Source of the DNA: Desulfobacula sp.
GTDB lineage: Bacteria; Desulfobacterota; Desulfobacteria; Desulfobacterales; Desulfobacteraceae
Assembly (NCBI RefSeq): GCF_030611305.1
Contig: NZ_JAUWQB010000001.1
Span: 37,912-101,911, forward strand
Direction of reading: 5' to 3'
DNA length: 64,000 nt
The position numbers and the translations under genes are program-made. Positions within the stretch are counted from its first letter, which is position 1. Each line of letters begins with the position of its first letter. The notes under the pieces were generated by a model. The model worked only from the letters and a program-made list of their open reading frames with translations, searched no databases and was not told the DNA's origin. Below are positions 53,903 through 63,184 of this stretch, in pieces.

Positions 53903-55216
53903 TCAAGATTTTGTTGTTTGCCTTTTGACGGGGGTACTATTTAAAAGAATAGTAAAAATCGTACCCTTTCCAGGTGTTGACTCAAAATCAATCATACCAT
54001 TATAGGTATCAACTAATCTATGGATAATAGAGAGGCCAAGGCCGGTCCCATCAGGTTTGGTTGTGTAAAAGGGATCAAAAATATGACTGAAATCTTTCTT
54101 AGTGATTCCAATGCCAGTATCTTTAACGGTTAAATAAACGCGGTTGTTTCTTGATGGTTTGAGGTAAATTTTGATCTCTCCACGATCTTTTATGGATTGA
54201 GCGGCATTTTTTAATAAATTCCATAGGATTTGGGTGAAATGCGCCGGATCAATAAATATGCAAATATTTTTATCTAAATTCATATTGAAATTGATTTGTT
54301 TATTTCGTTCAGGATCATTTAAAAAAAGCTCAACCGTTTCTTCAATTGTGTCCGCTATTTTCATTTCAACTGCATTGTCGGTACGAGGTTTTGCAAACAG
54401 TCTGATATCATCGACGATGTTTTTAAGTCGATTTGTTTCTCGTAAAATAATTTGCATCAGTTTGTCTTCATAAGAGCCTGGTTTTGCATCTTCCCGGAGC
54501 AGTTGAATAGAGCCGGATAAAGAAGCTAACGGGTTTTTAATTTCATGGACTATGCCTGAAATCATTTCATCCATAGCAGCCATTTTTTCAACCCGTTTCA
54601 AGTGTTCCTGGGTTATTTTTAAATCCTGTTTGGCGCCTTTTAACTGAAGTGCCAGAATACCGCTGAGACTTGCTACAGCAAAACACGCAACCATGACAAT
54701 GATGATTCTGTAAATGATATGGCTCTCATCTACCGTATTGGAGAGATAATATTGTCCCAAAAAAGGCGTGATGACTTTATAGTATTCCATCTCAATTAAA
54801 ACGCCATATTGAAGACTTGAAATCGTGGCGATGATTAAGCTGCCCTTTTGAAGCAGCAGCATGGAAGTATAAATAATGACGACCAGGTAAAGAAAAGTAA
54901 AAATACTGTCATAACTGCCTGTAACAAAAATAATAGCTGTAACTATAAATGTGTCGGCAATAGTCTGTAAATACGCCAAAATCAGACGTTTTTTGAATTT
55001 ATTCAACCAGATCAAATAAACAATTGAGATAATCAGAATAAATGCTGCAATGTTATACAAGGATAAAAAGGGCTGTGAAAAAAAGGATAAGTTTTCCCCT
55101 GAAGAAAAAATAAGGCAGGATACAATCAGAAGGATGGCAAAAACAACCCTTGACAGAACAATCCATTTGATTTGAATTGAAAAATCCGGGCTGTCTTGAA
55201 AATAATAGTTTTTCAT
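53903..55216 (-). CDS. PilS-like membrane sensor histidine kinase
   Basis: About six N-terminal membrane helices (20-190) are followed by a HisKA domain with phosphorylated His224 in VHEIKNPLASLSGSIQLL, and a HATPase domain (N box NLLKNAAQSI, DTGIGI, FDPFYTTKPDGTGLGLSI). The SGSIQ signature and topology resemble PilS, the NtrB-type kinase of type IV pilus regulation. It starts 4 bases after the pilC stop. No PilR-like regulator is adjacent. The start ATG 55216 was chosen because the longer frame runs into pilC. Confidence 0.85.
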   Translation of the reverse strand: MKNYYFQDSPDFSIQIKWIVLSRVVFAILLIVSCLIFSSGENLSFFSQPFLSLYNIAAFILIISIVYLIWLNKFKKRLILAYLQTIADTFIVTAIIFVTGSYDSIFTFLYLVVIIYTSMLLLQKGSLIIATISSLQYGVLIEMEYYKVITPFLGQYYLSNTVDESHIIYRIIIVMVACFAVASLSGILALQLKGAKQDLKITQEHLKRVEKMAAMDEMISGIVHEIKNPLASLSGSIQLLREDAKPGSYEDKLMQIILRETNRLKNIVDDIRLFAKPRTDNAVEMKIADTIEETVELFLNDPERNKQINFNMNLDKNICIFIDPAHFTQILWNLLKNAAQSIKDRGEIKIYLKPSRNNRVYLTVKDTGIGITKKDFSHIFDPFYTTKPDGTGLGLSIIHRLVDTYNGMIDFESTPGKGTIFTILLNSTPVKRQTTKS

Positions 55217-55220
55217 GAAT

Positions 55221-56432
55221 CTATGAAATGGCACCTGCCATGGAAAAAATGGGCAGATACATTGCAATTACAAGTCCGCCAACAACCACCCCGAGAAAAA
55301 CAAGCATAAAAGGTTCTATCATGGCTGTCAGATTTTTAACTGCCTGGTCCACCTCATCATCATAAAAATCAGCAATTTTTTCCATCATTGTATCAAGGGC
55401 TCCAGTGGATTCTCCCACGGCTATCATGGAGCAGACCATGGAAGGGAACACGCCACTTTCAAGCAAAGGATCAGCCATTGATCTTCCTTCGGCAATCCCG
55501 ATTTTGACATCCTGAATAGCAAACTCTATAATTTTATTTCCTGCTGTTTTTGCAACAATATCAAGAACCTCAAGAATTGACACACCGCTTGAAAGCATTG
55601 TGCTGGTAGTTCTTGTAAATTTTGCCACAGCCACTTTTCTGATCAGAAGACCGACCACTGGAAGTCTTAAAAACATGTCATCCATGAAAATACGACCTTT
55701 TTTATTTGCATAGAGCCGCTTGATAAGAAAGGAGGCCGCAAACATCCCGGCAATAATATACCCTATATTGTGAACGGTGAAATTACTCATGGCAACGACA
55801 ATCTGAGTCGGCACGGGTAAGGCTGAACCAAAATCGGCAAACATTTCTGAAAAAACCGGTATAACAAACACCATGATAATCGCAACAACAATGATCGCTA
55901 TAATAATGGTAATAATAGGATATGTCATGGCACCCTTGACCTGTCGCTTCAGCTTGGCCATTTTTTCCATATAGGCAGAGAGTCGTTTTAAGATGACATC
56001 AAGAATACCGCCTGCTTCTCCGGCTGCAACCATATTGACGAACAGCTCGTTAAACACTTTTGGAAATTTCTTTAGAGAATCTGCAAAAGTTTCACCGGAT
56101 TCAACAGATTCCTTTATTTTTTTTAGATTTTTTTTAAACGTCGGGTTTTCCTGCTGCGATTGAAGGATATCAAGACATTGAAGAAGTGGTAATCCGGCAT
56201 CAATCATTGTGGAAAACTGTCTGGAAAAGATGATGACGTCACGCTCTTTGACTTTAGGTTGAAGAAATTTTATATTTTCAAAAATATCTTTTGGTTTTTT
56301 TCTGATTTTGACAGGGGTTATTTTCCGTCTTTGGAGACTCTGTTCTACCTGTTCAGGAGTCTCTGCCTCCATTTCTCCCTTGACTTTTCTTCCTTTAGGA
56401 TTTTTTCCCTTCCATTCGAAAAGAGTAGGCAT
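55221..56432 (-). CDS. pilC: Type IV pilus/type II secretion inner-membrane platform protein PilC
   Basis: A 403-residue protein of the PilC/GspF family, the inner-membrane base on which pilus subunits are assembled. Two GspF domains (about 68-190 and 270-395) carry FSRQFSTMIDAGLPLLQCL, GEAGGILDVIL, FTRTTSTMLSSGVSILE and GESTGALDTMM. Three membrane helices are visible. pilB and pilT are not in the window. The PilS-like kinase gene follows. Confidence 0.93.
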   Translation of the reverse strand: MPTLFEWKGKNPKGRKVKGEMEAETPEQVEQSLQRRKITPVKIRKKPKDIFENIKFLQPKVKERDVIIFSRQFSTMIDAGLPLLQCLDILQSQQENPTFKKNLKKIKESVESGETFADSLKKFPKVFNELFVNMVAAGEAGGILDVILKRLSAYMEKMAKLKRQVKGAMTYPIITIIIAIIVVAIIMVFVIPVFSEMFADFGSALPVPTQIVVAMSNFTVHNIGYIIAGMFAASFLIKRLYANKKGRIFMDDMFLRLPVVGLLIRKVAVAKFTRTTSTMLSSGVSILEVLDIVAKTAGNKIIEFAIQDVKIGIAEGRSMADPLLESGVFPSMVCSMIAVGESTGALDTMMEKIADFYDDEVDQAVKNLTAMIEPFMLVFLGVVVGGLVIAMYLPIFSMAGAIS

Positions 56433-56567
56433 TCTTAATCCTCTTCATAATTTTTTAAACTAAGTTGGTTTTTATAAAATTTAAGTATACTAAAGCCAGA
56501 TCAATTGTAAAATCTAGACGGATATACTATATAAATTTTATCGATTGATTACAACAGGAGTTATTTT

Positions 56568-59243
56568 TTGAATAAAAAAAATAAAATCATTAAAGCAGAT
56601 ACGATTATTACCAGTCATATTAATGCGGATTTTGATGCGATCGCATCAATGCTGGCTGCCCAGAAATTATATCCCGGTTCGGTTATTATTTTCCCCGGAT
56701 CACAGGAAAAAAATTTACGGGATTTTTTTATCAGTTCCACAAGTTACCTGTTTAACATGGCAGACCCGGGTTATATAGACTTTTCTCAAACATCAAGACT
56801 CGTGATTGTGGACACCAGACAAAAAAGCAGATTGCCTCATGTCTCCAAGTTGCTCACTAAAAAAGATATTATAATCGATATTTATGATCATCATCCGGCC
56901 ATGGAGGGGGATGTAACAGGTTCTTTTGAAATCACCAGGCAAACCGGTGCAACAACGACCATATTAAGCTCCCTGTTACAGGAAAAAAAGATTGTTCCCA
57001 GTCCTGAAGAGGCAACGATCATGGCTTTGGGGATATATGAAGATACAGGATTGTTTACATATTCCTCCACGACAAAGGAAGATCTTGAACAGGCGGCTTT
57101 TCTTTTATCATGCGGTGCCGATTTAAATACCATAGTCAGTTTTGTGGTTAAGGAAATTAAATCCGAACAGGTCACGTGGTTGAATGAATTGTTAAATGAA
57201 ATGACCGCTCATAAAATAAGTGGGGTTGATATTCATATGTCTGTCATTTCTTCTCCCACATATATTACGGATCTGGCAACAATTGTTCAAAAAGTTGTCA
57301 GAATGGAAAACCTTGATATCTTTTTTGCCATTGTTTTAATGGATAATAAAATCAATATCATTGCAAGAAATCGTGTGCCAGAGGTTGATGTCGGCAAAAT
57401 ACTTTCCCGATTTGGCGGTGGTGGCCATTCTTATGCTGCGTCTGCCAAAGTTGATAACCAGACATTAGCACAGGTTGAAATGATGCTCATTGAACAGCTT
57501 CAAAAAGAAGTTAAAACCATTCAGATCGCAAAAAACCTGATGACGTCACCTGCCATCACCATTGAACCCCACGTTACCTGTAAAACAGCCGGTAATATGA
57601 TGACACGATATAATATCAATACATTATTGGTTGTTGATAAAAAAAAGAATTCCTATGAAGGATATATTACACGACAGATAATAGAAAAAACATTGCATCA
57701 CAAGCTGTCCCATCTTCCGGTAAAAGAATATATGAATTCCGAGGTCAGCTATATTTCTTCTGATGCTGAAGTCTCCCAAATTGAAAATATTATTATAGAA
57801 GGGAAGCACAGAATTCTGCCTGTTATCGATGATGGATGGATCAAAGGTGTTATTACCCGAACCGATTTGTTGAATTATTTAGTTCAGCATAACAAAGCAC
57901 TCAAAAGGAATGAAACTGAACTGGGTATTAAAAAAAATGTCAAGAAAAGACAGATTGAAAACATTCTTTACCAACGACTTGATAAACGCATAAGACAACT
58001 TCTCCAAAACATCGGTAAAACAGGCGATGAGCTTGGACTCAATTTATTTGTTGTCGGAGGATTTGTAAGGGATCTGTTGCTGAACAGACAAATTGATGAC
58101 ATCGATATTGTTGTTGAAGGAGACGGTATTGAATTTGCCAAGGTCTATGCAAAAAAAGAAGGTTGCAGAATCAATACTCATAGAAAATTTGGCACGGCAG
58201 TTATTATTTTTCCTGATAATTTTAAAATTGATGTGGCTTCTGCCAGGTTGGAATATTATAAAACGCCGGCAGCTTTGCCTATTGTTGAAAAAAGTTCCAT
58301 CAAACTTGACCTTGCACGAAGGGATTTTACAATCAATACCCTGGCGATCAGTCTTAATCCTGACAATTTTGGAACTATGGTAGACTATTTTGGTGCCAAC
58401 AGGGATCTGAAAGACAAAACAATAAGAATCATTCATAATTTAAGCTTTGTTGAAGACCCCACACGTATTTTCAGAGCCATTAAATTTTCAAACCGGTTTG
58501 GGTTCAAAATCGGGAAAGTAACATCAAATTTAATTAATAATGCAATTAAAATAGATTGTTTTAAAAATTTAAGCGGTCTCCGGGTATTATCCGAACTAAA
58601 GCAAATCTTTGAAGAAGAAAATCCAATTCCGGCCATTAGAACAATGGAGTCATACGGTCTTGAAAAAGTTATTCATAAAAATCTGACTTTTATTCCAAAT
58701 ACATACCAACTGCTTGAGTCAGTCAATAAAATACTATCCTGGCACGATCTCTTATATATTGATGAGCAATATCCAAGGTGGTCGGTTTACTTTATGGCAC
58801 TTTTGAACCGCTGTTCTTATAAAGTCTGTGAACAAATCTGCAACAGGCTTAAAGTACCCTTGAAAGAACGTAGCATTCTTTTAGAAAAGAGATATAAAGC
58901 TGAAAAACAACTTCATTTAATAGAAAACTCATTAAATCATACCAAGCAGGATCTGTACTGGGCGCTCATTAATTTTAAGACGGAATACATTTTATATATG
59001 ATGGCCCTGGCAAAAGATGAAGAAATAAGAAAAGCTATCTCAAATTTTTATACGCATCAAAGAAGTATAAGGCCTTACATTAAGGGCAGAGATTTATTGA
59101 AAATCGGCTTACCATCCGGCCCTGTTTTTAGTACAGTACTCAATCAGGTCTTAAACGCTAAACTGGATGGGCAGTTGAAAACAAAGAAAGAAGAAATTAA
59201 CTTTGCCACAGAATATGCTAAGAAAAACAAACTTATTGATTAA
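56568..59243 (+). CDS. DHH-CBS-tRNA nucleotidyltransferase fusion (A-adding-type enzyme)
   Basis: An 891-residue fusion. The DHH domain has NADFDAIAS (19-27), DHHP (107-110) and DHHA1 GGGGHSYAAS. It is followed by two CBS domains (about 325-440) and a class II poly(A) polymerase/CCA-adding head: GGFVRDLLL, DDIDIVVEGDG, RRDFTIN and EDPTRIFRAI, with a C-terminal RNA-binding part. Similar large proteins in Aquifex and Geobacter-type bacteria are A-adding or related tRNA-end enzymes. The start is TTG with CAGGAG 7 bases upstream. The separate CC-adding enzyme was not seen here. Confidence 0.85.
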   Translation: MNKKNKIIKADTIITSHINADFDAIASMLAAQKLYPGSVIIFPGSQEKNLRDFFISSTSYLFNMADPGYIDFSQTSRLVIVDTRQKSRLPHVSKLLTKKDIIIDIYDHHPAMEGDVTGSFEITRQTGATTTILSSLLQEKKIVPSPEEATIMALGIYEDTGLFTYSSTTKEDLEQAAFLLSCGADLNTIVSFVVKEIKSEQVTWLNELLNEMTAHKISGVDIHMSVISSPTYITDLATIVQKVVRMENLDIFFAIVLMDNKINIIARNRVPEVDVGKILSRFGGGGHSYAASAKVDNQTLAQVEMMLIEQLQKEVKTIQIAKNLMTSPAITIEPHVTCKTAGNMMTRYNINTLLVVDKKKNSYEGYITRQIIEKTLHHKLSHLPVKEYMNSEVSYISSDAEVSQIENIIIEGKHRILPVIDDGWIKGVITRTDLLNYLVQHNKALKRNETELGIKKNVKKRQIENILYQRLDKRIRQLLQNIGKTGDELGLNLFVVGGFVRDLLLNRQIDDIDIVVEGDGIEFAKVYAKKEGCRINTHRKFGTAVIIFPDNFKIDVASARLEYYKTPAALPIVEKSSIKLDLARRDFTINTLAISLNPDNFGTMVDYFGANRDLKDKTIRIIHNLSFVEDPTRIFRAIKFSNRFGFKIGKVTSNLINNAIKIDCFKNLSGLRVLSELKQIFEEENPIPAIRTMESYGLEKVIHKNLTFIPNTYQLLESVNKILSWHDLLYIDEQYPRWSVYFMALLNRCSYKVCEQICNRLKVPLKERSILLEKRYKAEKQLHLIENSLNHTKQDLYWALINFKTEYILYMMALAKDEEIRKAISNFYTHQRSIRPYIKGRDLLKIGLPSGPVFSTVLNQVLNAKLDGQLKTKKEEINFATEYAKKNKLID

Positions 59244-59309
59244 ATCACGACTTTTTGTTAATCCCCTTTATTTAGTATTAAAAACAATTGATTTCAGGAA
59301 TAGCTGAAC

Positions 59310-60320
59310 ATGAAAAATGCAGATTTTTTAACCGGAATCACCACCAGTGGAACCCCACACCTCGGTAATTATGTCGGTGCCATACGACCGGCAGTTGAAA
59401 CCAGTAAAAACCCAAGGTTAGTATCTTATTATTTTCTTGCTGATTATCATTCTTTAATCAAAAATCATGACCCGAAGCTGAGAAAACAATCCGCACTTGA
59501 AATTGCAGCATCCTGGATTGCCTTGGGGCTGGACTATGACAACTGTGTATTTTACCGACAATCAGATATTCCCGAAATACCGGAATTGACATGGATCCTC
59601 ACCTGCCTTACTGCCAAGGGATTGATGAACAGGGCTCACGCTTATAAAGCTACAGTGGCGGATAATGAAGAACAAGGGCACAAGGACTCTGACAAAGGAA
59701 TAACCATGGGACTTTTTTCATATCCGGTTCTCATGGCTGCAGATATCCTGATGTTTAACGCCAGAAAAGTGCCTGTTGGCAAAGACCAGGTTCAGCATCT
59801 TGAAATGACAAGAGATATAGCGGCAAGATTTAATCATGTTTATAAAAAACTGTTTATTCTTCCCGAAGTCGTTGTGGATGAGACTTCTGCTGTTCTCGCA
59901 GGCCTTGATGGCCGTAAGATGAGCAAAAGTTATCATAATTATATTCCTCTGTTTGATACGCAAAAACGCCTTAGAAAACTGATTATGAAGATAAAAACCA
60001 ATTCTCTGGGGCCGGATGAACCCAAGGATCCGGAAACCTGCACACTGTTCTCAATTTACAAGGCATTTGCATCTCAATCGGAAACAAAAGAAATGGCAGA
60101 ACGTTACCGGCAGGGTATTGCATGGGGAACCATGAAACTGGAACTCTTTGAATATATTGATGAAATATTGAAAGCACCCAGAAAGCGGTATGAAGAGCTG
60201 ATAAAAAATCCGTCTGATATTGATGAAATACTTAAAAAGGGTGCAATGAAAGCAAGAGAGTTTTCCGTACCCTTTCTTGAAAAAATAAGAGAAACCATCG
60301 GAATTCAGTCACTGGGTTAA
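59310..60320 (+). CDS. trpS: Tryptophanyl-tRNA synthetase
   Basis: A class I synthetase of 336 residues. The HIGH-like motif is TPHLGNYVGA (14-23), the KMSKS motif is GRKMSKS, and GKDQVQHLEMTRDIA contacts the substrate. It lies 66 bp after the DHH-CBS fusion gene. Its last 12 bp overlap the convergent rRNA pseudouridine synthase gene. Confidence 0.94.
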   Translation: MKNADFLTGITTSGTPHLGNYVGAIRPAVETSKNPRLVSYYFLADYHSLIKNHDPKLRKQSALEIAASWIALGLDYDNCVFYRQSDIPEIPELTWILTCLTAKGLMNRAHAYKATVADNEEQGHKDSDKGITMGLFSYPVLMAADILMFNARKVPVGKDQVQHLEMTRDIAARFNHVYKKLFILPEVVVDETSAVLAGLDGRKMSKSYHNYIPLFDTQKRLRKLIMKIKTNSLGPDEPKDPETCTLFSIYKAFASQSETKEMAERYRQGIAWGTMKLELFEYIDEILKAPRKRYEELIKNPSDIDEILKKGAMKAREFSVPFLEKIRETIGIQSLG

Positions 60321-61001
60321 TCGTTTGATTTCTTTAGGGGTCAAATAACGCCATTCCCCTTCTTTTAAGTTCCCAAGGTTGATATTTGCCATCCTGATTC
60401 TTTTTAAAATATCAACCCTGTTTCCGGTTTTTCCAATCATTTTTCGAATCTGGCGGTTTCTTCCCTGTTTCAAAACAATGCTGAATTTATTTTTTGAAAG
60501 ACGTTTCACTTTTGCTTTTCTGGTTTTAACCCCGTCAATCATCAACCCCTGTGCCATATTGTTCAACGCAGCTTCAGATATGGGATGAAGTGTTGTTACA
60601 ATATACTCTTTTTCATGATTAAAAGAAGGGTGGGATAATTTATTATGGAGCTCTCCATCATTGGTCAGCAGCAAAAGTCCTTTGGAATCTTTATCAAGTC
60701 GACCCACAGGATATACCCTCTCATCAATATCGATCAGATCAAGAATAATCTTTGTTTTTTGCTGTGAACAGGATGTGACAACCCCTTGTGGTTTGTTCAA
60801 GGCAATGTATATTTTGGGTGATTCCTGTTTTAAAATAACCGGTTGACCATTAAAAAAAACCTTGTCATTTTCAGGATTAATCTTTGTCCCAAGTTCTGTG
60901 ACAATCTGACGGTTTACTTTTACCCGGCCGTTTAATATGTGCTCTTCCGCTTTTCTCCTGGAACAAAGCCCGGCATGGGCCAGATATTTTTGAAGCCGCA
61001 T
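60309..61001 (-). CDS. rluB: RluB/RsuA-family rRNA pseudouridine synthase
   Basis: An S4 RNA-binding domain (residues 2-50: RLQKYLAHAGLCSRRKAEE) is joined to a pseudouridine synthase domain with the catalytic Asp103 in GRLDKDSKGLLLLTNDG. The family modifies a single rRNA uridine (RluB on 23S, RsuA on 16S); which one is not decidable here. 230 residues. It follows argJ by 2 bp and ends within the trpS 3' end. Confidence 0.88.
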   Translation of the reverse strand: MRLQKYLAHAGLCSRRKAEEHILNGRVKVNRQIVTELGTKINPENDKVFFNGQPVILKQESPKIYIALNKPQGVVTSCSQQKTKIILDLIDIDERVYPVGRLDKDSKGLLLLTNDGELHNKLSHPSFNHEKEYIVTTLHPISEAALNNMAQGLMIDGVKTRKAKVKRLSKNKFSIVLKQGRNRQIRKMIGKTGNRVDILKRIRMANINLGNLKEGEWRYLTPKEIKRLTQ

Positions 61002-61003
61002 GT

Positions 61004-62173
61004 TTAAGACCTGTATTCAGCATTAATTTTCACATAATCTTCGCTGAAGTCACAAAACAGAAAGTTGTCTGTCTCTTTCCCAAGATTCAAATCAAGTGTG
61101 ATGGTGATTTCTTTCTTTTTCATGATTTGAGCTGTCTTTTTTTCAGCTTCTACCCCCAGCCATTTGCCTTTTAAAACCAATGGCTGGTCATCAAAAAAAA
61201 GATCCATCTTTTCCGGAACAACATGGGCTCCGGACCTGCCGGCTGCAGCCGTTATCCTTCCCCAGTTGGGATCTTCTCCGTAAACAGCTGTCTTCACCAG
61301 ATTGGAATGGGCAATGGTTTCAGAGGCCTTGAATGCATCCTGCTTTGATTGAGCCCCTTTAACAATAATCTGAATAAGTTTGGTGGCGCCCTCCCCGTCT
61401 TTGACCACCATTTTAGCAAGTTCTAAACAGATTTTATCAAGCATGGTTTGAAATATTTTTTTAGGCTCAATATCAGTTATTTCCACTCCTGAAGTACCGT
61501 TTGCAAGGGCTAAAAGCGTATCATTGGTGCTGGTATCACCATCAACAGTAATCCGGTTAAAGGATTTTTCATTGGCTGCGCTTAAAGAGGTCTTTAAATC
61601 CTGAGTTGAAATTTTTACATCAGTACAAATGAATGCCAGCATGGTTGCCATATCAGGCCGGATCATGCCGGATCCTTTTGCAATTCCCATAATTGAAAAT
61701 TTCTTGTCACCAATAACGCCGCTTTCTTTTGCAATCTTATAGTTTGTATCAGTGGTAAGAATGGCATTTGCAAAATCCTTCACATGATCGGCAGAAAGAT
61801 GCGTGACAATATCCGGAACACCGGTTTCAAATTTATCCATGGGAAGATTGGCACCAATCACGCCAGTAGAAGACACCAGGACAAGATCTTCTAAAATACC
61901 AAGAGTTCTGCCAACCATCTTTGAACAGGTAATGGCATCTTCAATTCCTTTTTCCCCAGTAAAACAATTTGCATTGCCGCTGTTGACAAGAACCGCCTGG
62001 CATAAGCCCTTTTTAATTTTTTCTTTTCCAAGAATAACCGGTGCTGCAATGACTTTATTCCGTGTAAACAAGGCTGCTGCAACAGCAGGCTTTTCACTAA
62101 ATATAAGCCCCAGATCTTTTCGACCATTCTTTTTAATCCCGGCCTTAATACCGGCAAATTTAAAGCCTTTCAT
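61004..62173 (-). CDS. argJ: Bifunctional glutamate N-acetyltransferase/amino-acid acetyltransferase
   Basis: Arginine synthesis by the cyclic acetyl route. The autocleavage and nucleophile Thr177 is in RPDMATMLAF. SSTGVIGANLPMDK and EDPNWGRITAAAGRSGA are further family motifs. 389 residues. The ribosome site is GGAGC. Upstream is a 363-bp gene-poor stretch. Confidence 0.94.
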   Translation of the reverse strand: MKGFKFAGIKAGIKKNGRKDLGLIFSEKPAVAAALFTRNKVIAAPVILGKEKIKKGLCQAVLVNSGNANCFTGEKGIEDAITCSKMVGRTLGILEDLVLVSSTGVIGANLPMDKFETGVPDIVTHLSADHVKDFANAILTTDTNYKIAKESGVIGDKKFSIMGIAKGSGMIRPDMATMLAFICTDVKISTQDLKTSLSAANEKSFNRITVDGDTSTNDTLLALANGTSGVEITDIEPKKIFQTMLDKICLELAKMVVKDGEGATKLIQIIVKGAQSKQDAFKASETIAHSNLVKTAVYGEDPNWGRITAAAGRSGAHVVPEKMDLFFDDQPLVLKGKWLGVEAEKKTAQIMKKKEITITLDLNLGKETDNFLFCDFSEDYVKINAEYRS

Positions 62174-62536
62174 AAAAACTGCTCCTAAAAATTGAAAAGA
62201 TATTATACGTTGCCCTTTGAGTTGTGTAAATGATTTAAGTCAAATTCCCATGTTTCAAACATACCGGCAGGAGCAAAGGTAAAGCTTTGGCATTCTCAAA
62301 AATCAAATCATCCATGCTTTTTTCTATATAGAACCAGCAACTCCAGGTTTTCCCGGGCAAAGCTTCACCTTCATCCCTTCCTCTACACCAGGATACGATT
62401 AGAATCACGTTGTTATATTAAAGAGCTGAATATGGAAGAATGGGTTTGATTAAAATTGTCAAAAAATAAAGTTTACAGTCCGCTGCAACAAACAGGGTTA
62501 AGTTGGTTTAAATATTGATAATGCCGCAACATACTC
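62174..62536. other. Gene-poor stretch upstream of argJ
   Basis: I find no conserved gene here. A 57-residue minus-strand frame (62235-62408) is listed separately. The argJ promoter must lie here but no good -35/-10 pair was seen. A CCCGGG site and short A-rich runs are the only other marked features. Confidence 0.5.
62235..62408 (-). CDS. Possible small or decayed ORF, 57 residues
   Basis: From GTG 62408 the frame reads protein-like sequence with many Trp, Cys and charged residues (GEALPGKTWSCWFYIEKS, DDLIFENAKALPLLLP). No ribosome site is visible and I recognise no family. It may be a remnant of a larger gene or chance. Confidence 0.2.
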   Translation of the reverse strand: MILIVSWCRGRDEGEALPGKTWSCWFYIEKSMDDLIFENAKALPLLLPVCLKHGNLT

Positions 62537-63184
62537 TTACCTTCCCTCTTCAAGAAATTCCATAAGGGTTGTTGTTGCTTTTACCATACCTTTTAAGGGC
62601 TTAAATGGCTTAAATTGCTTGAACCTTTTGAAAGGTTTAAATTGCTTGAACCCCTTGAAGGGTTCAAATTGTGTGAAAACTGGAGAAGTTTGTGCAGTGA
62701 ACCCCACTCTTTGACCTTGATGATTCCATAAAATTCCATCTTCAAACCATCCAAGGTGTTTACCATTGAAGCCGAAAATATCGTTTCCTTCATCAATATA
62801 CGACAAAGGTTTACCATTGAATGAATAGATAGTATTCCCGTCGTTCCATGCAATATAAGCTTTTGGGGCGCCATTTTTCTCAAAAAGAGTCGTTTCCTCC
62901 TCTTGTGTTTCCATATCGCTGAATTGATTATTGGTAACACTTGTTACATCAAGGAATATAATATTTTCTTGGGCGTCAAAAGTACAAAAAATACGGACAT
63001 TTTGCCCTCTAAGTGTATATATTCCTTCGTCTCTGGATTTGATTCTAGTTAGCAGGGGGGAGCTGAGAAACTCTTCTTTTTCTATGCTTGTAACGAAAGT
63101 AAACAGCCTGCTTACTTCTTTTTGCTGTGATTGTCCAAGTTGAGACATTGCTTGATTAAACTGTTGGGTGATCAGAGCTTTCAT
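62537..63184 (-). CDS. RelE-like domain fused to a 4-fold beta-flower-like domain with C-terminal QF-PFK repeats
   Basis: A 215-residue protein with three parts. Residues 1-82 resemble a RelE/ParE-type toxin fold, ending in PLLTRIKSRDEGIYTLRGQN and VRIFCTFDAQENIIFLDV. Residues 107-165 hold short repeats of strand-turn type (TIYSFNGKPLSYI, DIFGFNGKHLGWF, ILWNHQGQRVGF), as in 4-fold beta-flower proteins. Residues 172-198 are three copies of a 9-residue unit QFxPFKxFK. The RelE-like part has no clear catalytic check from sequence alone. It overlaps the upstream membrane-protein gene by 4 bp (ATGA). The function is unknown. Confidence 0.65.
   Translation of the reverse strand: MKALITQQFNQAMSQLGQSQQKEVSRLFTFVTSIEKEEFLSSPLLTRIKSRDEGIYTLRGQNVRIFCTFDAQENIIFLDVTSVTNNQFSDMETQEEETTLFEKNGAPKAYIAWNDGNTIYSFNGKPLSYIDEGNDIFGFNGKHLGWFEDGILWNHQGQRVGFTAQTSPVFTQFEPFKGFKQFKPFKRFKQFKPFKPLKGMVKATTTLMEFLEEGR
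62592..62672 (-). repeat. Three 27-bp tandem repeats with internal palindromes, inside a gene
   Basis: Units begin at 62592, 62619 and 62646. The last two contain palindromes TTGAACCT-N6-AGGTTTAA and TTGAACCC-N6-GGGTTCAA. They encode the 9-residue units QFEPFKGFK, QFKPFKRFK and QFKPFKPLK. The first unit is more diverged at the DNA level. Confidence 0.8.

Noticed and set aside
62592..62672. CRISPR-like spaced repeats
   Set aside because: The 27-bp units are directly adjacent with no spacers and lie in frame in a gene.
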